15,750 nucleotides of DNA from Oligoflexales bacterium (GCA_028282865.1 JANQHA010000273.1:1-15750); one strand, 5' to 3'. Counted from the stretch's first letter, positions 6,713 through 14,516 are shown. Notes: generated by a model from the sequence alone, not told the origin. Numbers and translations are program-made.

Positions 6713-7951
6713 ATGCCTACTAAACTATACCGATCACACCGGGGTTTTCAAGCTACGTCACAGCTAAAATTATGTAGCAGACAGCACAAAGATAGTATTG
6801 TACCGGGCATCTTAACAAGAAGACATAATGCAACATCAAACTCGATTGGCAAAGTTATAATTTTAGTAATTATTACCTTCTGCATCGGAATAGCTAAGCC
6901 AGCTTTCTCTAAGGATGGTGAACAAATAGCTTTAATCCTAAGCCTTGACGAAAACAAAATTAACACAGCTAGTATAGATTTTTTTCAGAGTACGAAAAAT
7001 GCTTTGAGTGATGTCAAATCTTGGAGAGTCACTGACCAAGGTGAGGTAACATCTCAACTAAAATCTAACAACACTTTAACATCTATACCTGTGATTTCTA
7101 GGAAGTCTTTATTACAAGCCGCTCCAATCAGTAAAAAGAAGGGTGCAAAAAAAATTATCCCGGCAGTCCAGAAAGCTATAGACACCTTGGCTCTAGATGG
7201 TGCGATCTTAGTAGACTGTGTCCCAGCAGAACAAAATTCGATATCATCATGCAGACTCTTTTATTACGACCGGGTACAGGCAAGAATCACTGCGTCATCA
7301 GAAAAGAAATTTTTAATTGCTATCAATGACGCCTCTAGATGGTCTAAAAGCCTAGTAGTCAATCTACAGCAAGGAATCAGCGAGGAGAAGCACCGGCGAG
7401 AGCAGAAGCAAATCAGTCAATTCATGGAGGCTTCGTCTGATCCAGAAAGAGATAAGGGTCAGCCTCAGCTCGGCTTGGGAATCTATGGCGAATACCACAA
7501 CCCTTCTCACTCATCATTATCGACTTTATCAGCTCTAAGCCTACTACCGGCTTGGGATAGGAACGGCCATTCGATTGGCGTTGAAATTAATTATGGAACT
7601 GAACGCGGTGAGTCTGAAGGTAAATCCGAGGTAGCGACCAAGAAGTCTATTGGCCTTGCGTTTGCTACCTCTTCAAAAGCGCTTGACATATTAATATGGC
7701 AACTTGGAATAACCAGTGGCTTTAGCGAACGGACTCTCAAGGTAGATGGTGCAAAGGTTTTATCACAGCGGCAACCATTTATCACTATTTTGCCTGGATT
7801 ACTATTTTCAGTTAGTAAACATATTTCTGCTGGAATAGAAATGAGAGCACAGAATTACTTTGGCGGCAACAAGCAAACAAAATTAGGTTTTGATGGATCA
7901 TTTGCAAACTCAACCCTAGGCTTCGGGTTTAATGTGAAGTTCACACTTTAA
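6713..7951 (+). CDS. Exported beta-rich protein, probable outer-membrane component at the end of the Tad operon
   Basis: Family not recognised. I chose the ATG at 6713 (AAAGGAG 8 nt upstream) over the GTG at 6704, which lies inside that ribosome site; this gives 412 residues. A polar, basic N-region of about 43 residues precedes a hydrophobic segment (KVIILVIITFCIGIAKPAFS), so the signal peptide is unusually extended or is a membrane anchor. I found no internal start that would shorten it. Residues about 66-220 form an alpha/beta periplasmic domain with DGAILVDCVP and SSCRLFYYDR, vaguely like TolB/CsgG-type N-domains. After a Gln/Glu/Lys-rich linker (about 222-246), residues about 250-412 show alternating strands (GHSIGVEINYG, KSIGLAFATSS, HISAGIEMRAQNYFGG, STLGFGFNVKFTL), suggesting a small C-terminal beta-barrel. 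Position implies a role in pilus export or anchoring; this is inference. Confidence 0.7.
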   Translation: MPTKLYRSHRGFQATSQLKLCSRQHKDSIVPGILTRRHNATSNSIGKVIILVIITFCIGIAKPAFSKDGEQIALILSLDENKINTASIDFFQSTKNALSDVKSWRVTDQGEVTSQLKSNNTLTSIPVISRKSLLQAAPISKKKGAKKIIPAVQKAIDTLALDGAILVDCVPAEQNSISSCRLFYYDRVQARITASSEKKFLIAINDASRWSKSLVVNLQQGISEEKHRREQKQISQFMEASSDPERDKGQPQLGLGIYGEYHNPSHSSLSTLSALSLLPAWDRNGHSIGVEINYGTERGESEGKSEVATKKSIGLAFATSSKALDILIWQLGITSGFSERTLKVDGAKVLSQRQPFITILPGLLFSVSKHISAGIEMRAQNYFGGNKQTKLGFDGSFANSTLGFGFNVKFTL

Positions 7952-9132
7952 GAAGCATTTGCAACTAGGTGGTTTGCAAGAAACTGCACCTGATTTACCG
8001 TAGTTAAGTCTTTAGCTCTAGAAAAACTAGGCCTTCTACCTCTTTTAGACTCAGAAAATCTCGATGAAGAGGCTATCACTTTGCTGCTATCGACGGCATT
8101 TCTCATTTGTCTTAAGACGTCTCGAAGGCTCTGATGAATTTCAGGAAGCTCCAAAAGTGCATCAATGATATCATTGCGCTCTTCAATGCCATCGAACATC
8201 GCTAAGCAGGATAAAATAGTTTGAGTCAAAGCTTTGTGTTTGACTTCAGCCACAACCCTAAGCAAAGCCCCTAAATGCTGAAAAAAAGAAAACCTTGAAA
8301 GGTTAGTCTGAAAGCCGGGAATCTCGCTATAGTCTTTCGCAAACGTTCTTAAAAAGAGCGCGAATCGTTCCGGGTTTTTTAACATATAGAATTTAAAAGT
8401 CTCGTGAAGTATTGACTGAGCATGCCTATCTGCCTCTAACACAAACTTAAGGTTGTCTAGAAGGTATTCAATAGCAACGGCCTCGGTCTTCTTATTAAAC
8501 AGCAGCTCAAATAGATGGTCCAAAACCGTATGACCAAAACGACTTAGAACCTTATTAAATCCATTTTTATGAGAAGTTCCAAATTCGGTAGAGCCAAAGT
8601 AGTTTAGTAAACTCAACCTTATACAAGCATTGTTACTGTTGCTCACCGAAAGTAAATAAGTCGCAATATGATCTAAGATCCTGCGATCATCAGCAGAGGG
8701 CTCACTCTTCTGATTGGTTAAAATATGAAGCGCTACACCTAACTCACATATCAAAGAAACAGCAATTGAATATAACTCTTCTTGATGTTTTTCCTCAGTC
8801 AACTCAGTAGTCAAAGCTACATCCACTAATTTTGTAGCACTGGGACCAATATCAGACACCGATAGAAAGGTTTCCAGAAAGCAGCTCATAGCGCTTTCGT
8901 CAGGACTATTAGCAATCCACTTTAAAAGTGTTTCGATCAAAACTTCGTCAACCAACCGCGTTTCAGAAGGCTCACTCAAGCGGACCGCGAGGTGTTCCAC
9001 TAATGCTTGAGATTCCTCAGAAGAGAAGGACTTTCGCAACCTCTTGGCTTCATTCCAAGTAATGATAACTCCAAAATCTACAAGACGTTTCGCATCTTCT
9101 ATGTTTCCTACTTGTTTCCAATTTCTTGTCAT
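7948..9132 (-). CDS. All-helical protein of unknown function, co-oriented with GYF-PilZ gene
   Basis: 394 residues, not recognised. No signal peptide or membrane segment is seen, so it is probably cytoplasmic. The sequence is almost wholly helical with repeated Leu-rich stretches (for example HLAVRLSEPSETRLVDEVLI and LGALLRVVAEVKHKALTQTI), as in HEAT/ARM-like solenoids. The C-terminal 40 residues are basic and probably disordered (SRFSESKRGRRPSFSRAK), which might bind nucleic acid or a partner. The ATG has GGAG 9 nt upstream. It follows the GYF-PilZ gene by 50 nt on the same strand, suggesting one operon and a possible link to c-di-GMP signalling. It converges on the plus-strand pilus operon, and the two stop codons share the bases TTAA at 7948-7951 with no visible terminator between them. 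Confidence 0.72.
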   Translation of the reverse strand: MTRNWKQVGNIEDAKRLVDFGVIITWNEAKRLRKSFSSEESQALVEHLAVRLSEPSETRLVDEVLIETLLKWIANSPDESAMSCFLETFLSVSDIGPSATKLVDVALTTELTEEKHQEELYSIAVSLICELGVALHILTNQKSEPSADDRRILDHIATYLLSVSNSNNACIRLSLLNYFGSTEFGTSHKNGFNKVLSRFGHTVLDHLFELLFNKKTEAVAIEYLLDNLKFVLEADRHAQSILHETFKFYMLKNPERFALFLRTFAKDYSEIPGFQTNLSRFSFFQHLGALLRVVAEVKHKALTQTILSCLAMFDGIEERNDIIDALLELPEIHQSLRDVLRQMRNAVDSSKVIASSSRFSESKRGRRPSFSRAKDLTTVNQVQFLANHLVANAS

Positions 9133-9182
9133 ATAAGTTAACTCCGGAGATTTTCAAACTCTCAATATTAAAGAAATCACGG

Positions 9183-9737
9183 TTAATGCGATGCGCTTTC
9201 GTCTAATTTATTCAGGTTATGTTCTGCCACGAGCTTTTCTATTTCTTTCTGGACATCACTAGCAATATTATTAAACTTAAGCCCATAGCCTAATGGAAAT
9301 TTCTTATCTGTATTAAAACGGACGACTTCAGCATCGACGTTAAAAGGCTTCTTAACCCCGTCGCACCTAACGGTCAGTTTGAGCATCTCTCCAACGGTGA
9401 ACAGCTCATCGCTAGTCTCAACAAAAATACCGGTAGCAGAGATGTTAACTCCAGTTCCGATAGCTAACTGCCCATTGTTATGCACTACGACTCGGCCAGT
9501 AATACTAGCTCTGGGCGCACCCTCTCGCCGCGCCGGGCTTGACTTTTCGACATCATGGTCTGAGACGCCGATTTGGTCCAAGCAATCTTCTAAAGGGCAC
9601 CAATCTTTCCAACCAACCTTGAAAAGATACGCACTTTGAGAGATCATTTTATTAGAGAAAAGTTGTCTTATCTGATCGACAGCAAATGGCCCCAGCTGCT
9701 TGGAATCTTGGTAAATATACCAAAGTTGTTCACTCAT
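9183..9737 (-). CDS. GYF-PilZ two-domain protein, putative c-di-GMP receptor
   Basis: 184 residues, cytoplasmic. Residues 5-50 match the bacterial GYF_2-type domain (LWYIYQDSKQLGPFAVDQI ... KVGWKDWCPLED), a likely peptide-binding module. Residues about 74-172 are a PilZ domain. The N-x-S-x-x-G motif is intact (NISATG, 98-103), followed by IFVET and a late YGLKF strand. The N-terminal arginine motif is off-register: R71 and R76 are separated by four residues rather than the canonical RxxxR. Binding of c-di-GMP may therefore be altered, or use R70/R76. Established family role: c-di-GMP binding that regulates motility, pili or exopolysaccharide. The ATG has GGAGAGG upstream. It is adjacent to the Tad locus and transcribed with the helical protein downstream. 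The link to pilus control is inferred. Confidence 0.85.
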   Translation of the reverse strand: MSEQLWYIYQDSKQLGPFAVDQIRQLFSNKMISQSAYLFKVGWKDWCPLEDCLDQIGVSDHDVEKSSPARREGAPRASITGRVVVHNNGQLAIGTGVNISATGIFVETSDELFTVGEMLKLTVRCDGVKKPFNVDAEVVRFNTDKKFPLGYGLKFNNIASDVQKEIEKLVAEHNLNKLDESASH

Positions 9738-9844
9738 ACTTGCCTCTCCACCAGGGTCCTTGTTGGGTCAGACAGCCGAAATATTAGCTGCATACCTAGG
9801 AGTCTTGCTAACTCCCAAAGTTAAATCGGCGATTCATGAAAAAA

Positions 9845-9859
9845 CTTTAACCGTTAAAG
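9845..9859. promoter_or_regulatory. Inverted repeat in the divergent promoter region
   Basis: CTTTAAC-C-GTTAAAG is a perfect 7-bp inverted repeat with one central base, between the divergent GYF-PilZ gene and the secreted HEAT-like gene. Weak plus-strand hexamers TTTAAC (9846-9851) and CATTAT (9869-9874), 17 nt apart, overlap and follow it. An operator is possible, but in this AT-rich sequence chance is not excluded. Confidence 0.3.
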
Positions 9860-9906
9860 AAAGATATCCATTATTTACCATTAATTACAGATACTTGGAG
9901 GTAAAG

Positions 9907-10476
9907 ATGAAATTTTACTGTATTTTCTTAACCCTTATCTTAGCGACCCTGACTTCACCCGCCCTATCAGATATGGCAGGTCAGGTAGAAATCCTCGATA
10001 TCCGTAAGTCTCCTAACACAACTGAATGGCAGACATTGAACAGACTCTCAGCTTCTAAGCTTGGCAGGCTATGGCGGTATCATAGCTCCAGGGGTAAGAG
10101 CCTCAAAGATTGGAGTTGGGAGTGGCGTATAGGTTGGGTCAGATTATGCCTAAAGCCCAGCAATAAGCCTATTAAACACTGCGGCAAAATCATTGAAAGT
10201 GGCTTAACAGATCCTGCTCTAGTAGTACGATCAGAGACAGCAAAGCACCTAGGCTATAGTTATCGAGGAACAGAAAACCTCAGAGTCGTCCAGCTTCTAG
10301 CCAGCGCCTACAAAGACCAGCGTAATTACCGCAACAACAAGCCGCTATTCATCCAAAAATACATCTTATTCGCACTGACTCAGATTAAGGGCAAAGAAGC
10401 CCAAGTCACTGGCGGCAGACTAGCCTCACAAAACTTAGATACTAAAAAATACTGGAAAAAAATAAATAGATTTTAA
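9907..10476 (+). CDS. Small secreted HEAT-like protein of unknown function
   Basis: I chose the ATG at 9907 because GGAGG sits 5 nt upstream and the protein then begins with a clean signal peptide (MKFYCIFLTLILATLTSPALS, cleavage near residue 21). A longer in-frame ORF reaching upstream lacks both. The mature protein is about 168 residues. It has Trp/Arg-rich segments (SWEWRIGWVRLCLK) and a helical part with a HEAT-like unit (DPALVVRSETAKHLGYSY, then LRVVQLLASAYKD and IQKYILFALTQIKG). Two cysteines (about residues 79 and 91) could form a disulfide after export. The C-terminus is basic. It is divergent from the GYF-PilZ unit; no partner genes lie on its strand. HEAT-like modules usually act as scaffolds; the function here is unknown. 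Confidence 0.7.
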   Translation: MKFYCIFLTLILATLTSPALSDMAGQVEILDIRKSPNTTEWQTLNRLSASKLGRLWRYHSSRGKSLKDWSWEWRIGWVRLCLKPSNKPIKHCGKIIESGLTDPALVVRSETAKHLGYSYRGTENLRVVQLLASAYKDQRNYRNNKPLFIQKYILFALTQIKGKEAQVTGGRLASQNLDTKKYWKKINRF

Positions 10477-10509
10477 CACTCAGCTTAGTTGACAAATATC
10501 TAAAAAAAG

Positions 10510-10583
10510 CGGACCCGGCAGGATTCGAACCTGCGACCCTCGGTTTAGAAGACCGATGCTCTATCCAACTGAGCTACGAGTCC
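10510..10583 (-). tRNA. tRNA-Arg (anticodon UCU)
   Basis: Read on the minus strand, the 74-nt cloverleaf is complete. The acceptor is GGACTCG/CGGGTCC (one T-G pair). The D arm is GCTC/GAGC. The anticodon stem TCGGT/ACCGA encloses the loop CTTCTAA (anticodon TCT at 34-36). The variable loop is 5 nt and the T arm is GCAGG-TTCGAAT-CCTGC. It reads AGA and, by wobble, AGG codons. The discriminator is G. CCA is not encoded, so it must be added enzymatically. A run of seven T's begins 2 nt after the discriminator (10502-10508) and probably ends the transcript. No integrase or direct repeat marks it as an attachment site. Confidence 0.96.
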
Positions 10584-10646
10584 ATGGCAGCTGTGATCTG
10601 ATTTGAAGATTTAAGATATCCTTGAGAAGAGCTATCGTCAACCACT

Positions 10647-11582
10647 CTATGAACTAAAAGCTGAAGGGCACTCTTGCTGGCTATTTGTATAAGACCTATT
10701 TGTTTTTGACCTTTTAGGTGGAATCAAAAACTCGCTAAGAGCCGGCTTATGAGGGTGGGAAAACAGCTCACCTGCTTGTTGCCTCAAGTAAAATGCCACC
10801 TTAATACCAATATTTTGCAGCTGCCATCTGGTCAGGGGAATTCTGGCCCCCCAACCAGTTTTAATTTCTTTAGAGCGAGAAGCCTCAAATACTATATTAT
10901 GAAAGTACTTGTCTTGTAGCCCGGAATTCACCGTATCTAAATCGATAGATTCAAACAACGACAGGTGAGGCATTCCAAAGGGTGCAAAATAAATATCCCT
11001 CACATCGATACTAGCCAAATTATGATTTTGACTATAAACCCGCAGCCGAAACTCAGGATTACTCTCATAGTGAGCTACTAGCATCTTGACTGTGCCTTTA
11101 ATCTGCGAAGTGATTTCAAAATGCTTTTGACCCCTCTTTGCTTCCAAAGATAAGTGAATCAGCATTTTCCCATCGTCTGTTAAAGAATAAACTAGCCCGT
11201 CAGGCAATGAGTTTAATCGATTTTCATTAAACAAATCCCTTCCAGACATGACTATAGAGTCTAGAAAAAGATAGGACCGATCTCTTAGACGGCGCATCCC
11301 AAATACCTCGGCCAAGTAAGTAGAAACTAAATAGCCATGCTTGGCTACCAGCTCTTTATAATTCAAGACCTTATTTATATTCGGAGCATCAACAGTCAAA
11401 TCTATAAGTCTACGGTTGAGCTGCCTAAAGTAATTAACATCCAGCATCGTCCAACCGAGAAAAACAGCCTCGGCGACATTAACTGGATGGTCATCCGAAG
11501 ATAAGTCCGGCTCAGAAGCTACGGCTTGATAAAGAATTGGTAGTTCGTCTTTAACAAGCTCAGGTCCAGATTTGGCGAGCAA
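10647..11582 (-). CDS. Probable membrane-anchored protein of unknown function; true start likely upstream and non-canonical
   Basis: The coordinates use the first standard start, TTG at 11582, giving 311 residues. That codon falls inside a hydrophobic stretch. The open frame continues upstream and encodes INTISKIGVFIFALVSFGG just before it, a convincing signal anchor, up to an in-frame TAG. No ATG, GTG or TTG exists between the TAG and 11582. The best candidate is ATT at 11642-11640, with GAGG 8 nt upstream, which would give 331 residues. The rest is a soluble mixed alpha/beta protein (strands such as GKMLIHLSLEAKRG, FEITSQIKGTVKMLVAHY and FRLRVYSQNHNLASIDVRDI) with a polar, basic C-terminal tail. 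Probably periplasmic and anchored. I do not recognise it. The tRNA gene follows on the same strand. Confidence 0.7.
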   Translation of the reverse strand: MLAKSGPELVKDELPILYQAVASEPDLSSDDHPVNVAEAVFLGWTMLDVNYFRQLNRRLIDLTVDAPNINKVLNYKELVAKHGYLVSTYLAEVFGMRRLRDRSYLFLDSIVMSGRDLFNENRLNSLPDGLVYSLTDDGKMLIHLSLEAKRGQKHFEITSQIKGTVKMLVAHYESNPEFRLRVYSQNHNLASIDVRDIYFAPFGMPHLSLFESIDLDTVNSGLQDKYFHNIVFEASRSKEIKTGWGARIPLTRWQLQNIGIKVAFYLRQQAGELFSHPHKPALSEFLIPPKRSKTNRSYTNSQQECPSAFSS

Positions 11583-11772
11583 CAGGCCACCGAAGCTAAC
11601 AAGAGCAAAAATAAAAACACCGATTTTAGAGATTGTATTAATAAGCCAACCCTCGCCAGAAAGACGAATACGCTAAATTGAAACCTTCTTACAGGATCAA
11701 AAATAAAAAATCCATAATTTATAGGTGGTTTCAGTAGGGTAAGACTATTAGTTTAGTGTTTTTAGTACATTA

Positions 11773-13521
11773 CTACTTACTCTCGACAATATTTTCTATG
11801 GTGCTAATCATATGACCAGAATCAAAAGGTTTTGAAATATAATCCTTAAAGCCCATAGCCAAATACCTTTCTCTGTCACCTACCATTGCATGAGCGGTCA
11901 GTGCTACTAATGGTCTATCGTACTCCTCTCGCCACAGTTTCTTCGCGGCAGCAATACCGTCTAAGATAGGCATTTGAATATCCATAACGACTACATCGAA
12001 ACCATTTGATAGTTGAGCGGGTTCTTTAAAAATCTTATCTATCGCATCTTGACCATTGACCGCCACACAAACTTTTGCACCTGCGGACTCTAAAAAAGTA
12101 GAAATCAGCATCCGTAAGTCAGCAGAATCTTCGACTACCAAGATATTCGCTCCACTCAGACGCCCTTGTAAAAGATTCGGATCAAAGTTGCTGTATGAGC
12201 CATTCATACCTTCAATCTCATTCTCCGCCCCTACAAATGGCAGGGTGACAATAAAACTACTACCTCCGCATTCATTTGTGGCAAAAGAAATCTTACCATT
12301 CATGAGTTTAGTAAGATTTTTACATATCGTTAATCCTAGGCCAGCACCTTGATAGATTCTAGATAAGGAGCTATCACTCTGGTAAAAAGCATCGTAGATA
12401 TGCGGGATATCCTTCGGCCCAATACCTATACCTGAATCTTTAACCACCAACTGAATATTGTTGCGCTCGGAGGTTAAAGCAGCTGAAACTTCGATATAAC
12501 CTTCGTGAGTAAATTTAATAGCATTGTCTACAAGATTTACTAAAACCTGTCGCAGCCTGGTTGGGTCACAAAGCATCTTTTGCGGAAAATCATCAGCAAT
12601 CTTTACCCGCATTTCTACATGAGAACTTTTGATATTTGCCGACAGAGTCGAGCAAACTTGATGAACTATATCTTCTATTGAGTTGTAAGATAAGTTGATT
12701 TCTATTTTTCCTGATTCGATCTTCGAAAGATCAACTATTTCATTTAATAGTTTCAAAAGCTGCTCGCTGTTACTCTTTATACAACTTACAGCCCTTGCTT
12801 TTTGAAAGCTCGAGATATTAGAGGCCGAAAGGATTTCTCCATAGCCCGATATAGCCGCCATAGGAGTTCTAATTTCATGACTAATATTTGCTAAAAACTC
12901 GTCCTTCAGCCGGTTAGCGTTCTCGGCGCTTTCCTTTGCACATTGCAGATCGGCTAGAATACGTTGCCGCTCAAGCTCCGCCCCCGCCATCACCGCTAAA
13001 GTCTGTAGCATGGCCCGTTTATCAATTTCGATATCATGATCCTCGTCATGCATTGTAACCAATAAACCTATAGGCCTCTTTTGAGAGTCGAATATTGCCA
13101 CACCTAAATAACACTCAATATTCATTTCCTTAAGGAGTTCATCTTCAGGAAATTGTTTCCAGGTATCAGTCGCTAAGTAATGAAGCCGATCTTCAAAGGC
13201 CTTTTCACAAGGCGTCCCTGCGAGGTGATACTGAAAATTTTCTCCAATGACACCTTGGACTGAGAAAGATAATGTTCTTACAAGCGGCTTGTCATCTTCG
13301 ACATATTCGCCTACAAACGCATATTTTACTTTGAGTATTTCTACCAAATAGTTAACTAATGAATCAAAATAACTATGTCCACTTTCACGAGAAACGGCTT
13401 CTACTATCGCTCTGAGGGTGGCATCACTTTTTCTAAGCTCTTGATTTTCTTCGGTCAGGGTCTGTACGCGAGCCCGTAGGCATTCAATGGTACTATCTAG
13501 CGGATTCGGTAAGTTGTTCAA
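11773..13521 (-). CDS. Soluble hybrid sensor histidine kinase (GAF-HisKA-HATPase-REC)
   Basis: 582 residues with no membrane segment, so a cytoplasmic sensor. A short coiled coil (about 10-45) leads into a GAF domain (about 45-185, VKYAFVGEYV ... ECYLGVAIFDSQKRPIGLLV). HisKA follows with the H-box ISHEIRTP (phospho-acceptor H215). Then comes a HATPase with N-box VNLVDNAIKFT (about 328-338), G1 DSGIGIG (362-368) and G2 GAGLGL (392-397), and a receiver domain (about 457-580) with ED at 464-465, phospho-acceptor D514 in VMDIQMP, T542 and K564. All catalytic residues are present, so the enzyme should be active. The start is TTG: an in-frame TAG lies two codons upstream, and AAGG precedes it at good spacing. 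No cognate response regulator or Hpt gene is adjacent; the signal bound by GAF is unknown. Confidence 0.93.
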   Translation of the reverse strand: MNNLPNPLDSTIECLRARVQTLTEENQELRKSDATLRAIVEAVSRESGHSYFDSLVNYLVEILKVKYAFVGEYVEDDKPLVRTLSFSVQGVIGENFQYHLAGTPCEKAFEDRLHYLATDTWKQFPEDELLKEMNIECYLGVAIFDSQKRPIGLLVTMHDEDHDIEIDKRAMLQTLAVMAGAELERQRILADLQCAKESAENANRLKDEFLANISHEIRTPMAAISGYGEILSASNISSFQKARAVSCIKSNSEQLLKLLNEIVDLSKIESGKIEINLSYNSIEDIVHQVCSTLSANIKSSHVEMRVKIADDFPQKMLCDPTRLRQVLVNLVDNAIKFTHEGYIEVSAALTSERNNIQLVVKDSGIGIGPKDIPHIYDAFYQSDSSLSRIYQGAGLGLTICKNLTKLMNGKISFATNECGGSSFIVTLPFVGAENEIEGMNGSYSNFDPNLLQGRLSGANILVVEDSADLRMLISTFLESAGAKVCVAVNGQDAIDKIFKEPAQLSNGFDVVVMDIQMPILDGIAAAKKLWREEYDRPLVALTAHAMVGDRERYLAMGFKDYISKPFDSGHMISTIENIVESK

Positions 13522-13550
13522 GCTCTACACCTTTCAAATATAGGCCTTGC

Positions 13551-13583
13551 ATGGTCTCTTGGCACTCTTGCAAGTCAGACCAT
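13551..13583 (-). promoter_or_regulatory. Hairpin in the leader of the hybrid kinase gene
   Basis: ATGGTCT (13551-13557) and AGACCAT (13577-13583) form a perfect 7-bp inverted repeat. Inside it CTTG/CAAG can extend the stem across a 2-nt bulge, leaving a 9-nt loop. It ends 29 nt upstream of the kinase start. There is no T-run, so it is not a plain terminator. It may be a leader structure or a protein-binding site. Confidence 0.35.
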
Positions 13584-13600
13584 CAACTCTGTACTAAACT

Positions 13601-13629
13601 CATATAGTCTAATGAAATGTTATATGCAA
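13601..13629 (-). promoter_or_regulatory. Candidate promoter of the hybrid kinase gene
   Basis: On the minus strand TTGCAT (13629-13624) and TATATG (13606-13601) are separated by 17 nt, a partial sigma70-type match. Transcription would begin near 13594 and include the 13551-13583 hairpin. Matching is by eye and moderate. The 212-nt gap 13522-13733 otherwise holds only AT-rich palindromes (13671-13684, 13712-13721). Confidence 0.3.
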
Positions 13630-13733
13630 GAAATGAAGGTCGATATTTACATTGTTTAGATGAGTAAATTTTATAATATTATAAGTACCTTAGGGTGTAT
13701 TCTTACTTACAATTTGCAAATACTTTGTCACGC

Positions 13734-14510
13734 TCAGGTTATTACAGGCATATAATTTTGATGAATCATTTTATAAGCCTCACCGGTAATCTGTTTTCGG
13801 CCTACCCCCTTTTCAAAGGGTAATACATCCACAATCTGCAGCTCGACAGAAACAGACCTCAATCTAAGCAGCTGAAATAAATGTGGGGTGAAAGTCATAT
13901 CACCATACCAGAAAATCGAGTCTCTGCGAGCGATGGAGGTTTTTTTACCGTTGTCCTTTCGGTAGTTAATACAAATGGGTAACACGTCAGCTCCAGCGTT
14001 CACTGCAGCTTGCAGCAACGACGATTTAAACGGCAACATTTTCGTGCCATCGGTTGTCGTCGCTTCGGGAAAAACCACCACATTAAATCCATCAGAAAGT
14101 GACCGTTGGATTTCTGCGACCTCTGACTTTAGGTTCCATATACTCCGGCGCTCGACTAAGATACAGCGACCTAACCTACACAACCATCCCAGAAAGCCGT
14201 CTGAGCCGATCTCTACTGATGTTACAAATAACGATGGGATAGTTGATGAGATAAACAGGGCATCAAGATAGGAAAGGTGGTTAGCAACGATAAAATACGG
14301 CCTGTGTTTGTAATACTTTTCACCCGTAACAGAAACTTTAACACCAATAAGAAATAGGCAGCATCGGCAAAATTGGCTCGCTACCCATGCAATCACTCTG
14401 CTACGAAGACGGGAGTTTATTATGACAAGCCATAAAGCGACCATGCTAATAAAAAAACCGATAAGAATGCTTATAGTTAAAACCACTCTTGTAACAAATA
14501 AAACCATCAT
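13734..14510 (-). CDS. olsA: PlsC-family acyltransferase, likely ornithine-lipid O-acyltransferase (OlsA-like)
   Basis: About 258 residues. I prefer the ATG at 14510, which has AGG 5 nt upstream; a GTG at 14513 and an ATG at 14507 are alternatives. An N-terminal membrane segment (about 5-32) precedes the acyltransferase domain. The catalytic motif is NHLSYLD (His-x4-Asp at about 78-83), followed by GRCILVERRS (motif II) and FPEATTTDGTKMLPFKSSLL (about 147-166), a version of FPEGT with Ala for Gly, followed by the usual PFKSSLL. The family moves acyl groups onto lysophospholipids (PlsC) or lyso-ornithine lipid (OlsA). Its start lies only 6 nt after the stop of an OlsB-like N-acyltransferase, so OlsA is the favoured role. 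A general 1-acylglycerol-3-phosphate acyltransferase remains possible. Confidence 0.82.
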   Translation of the reverse strand: MMVLFVTRVVLTISILIGFFISMVALWLVIINSRLRSRVIAWVASQFCRCCLFLIGVKVSVTGEKYYKHRPYFIVANHLSYLDALFISSTIPSLFVTSVEIGSDGFLGWLCRLGRCILVERRSIWNLKSEVAEIQRSLSDGFNVVVFPEATTTDGTKMLPFKSSLLQAAVNAGADVLPICINYRKDNGKKTSIARRDSIFWYGDMTFTPHLFQLLRLRSVSVELQIVDVLPFEKGVGRKQITGEAYKMIHQNYMPVIT

Positions 14511-14516
14511 CACAGC

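Noticed and set aside
10490..10600. tRNA-Arg as an integration site
   Set aside because: No integrase, no duplicated 3' tRNA end and no change in gene style on either side within the window.
13671..13684. Perfect 14-bp palindrome TTATAATATTATAA
   Set aside because: Composed only of A and T in a very AT-rich gap; easily chance and not tied to a promoter.
13975..14271. 98-codon plus-strand ORF inside olsA
   Set aside because: Antisense shadow of a gene with intact acyltransferase motifs.
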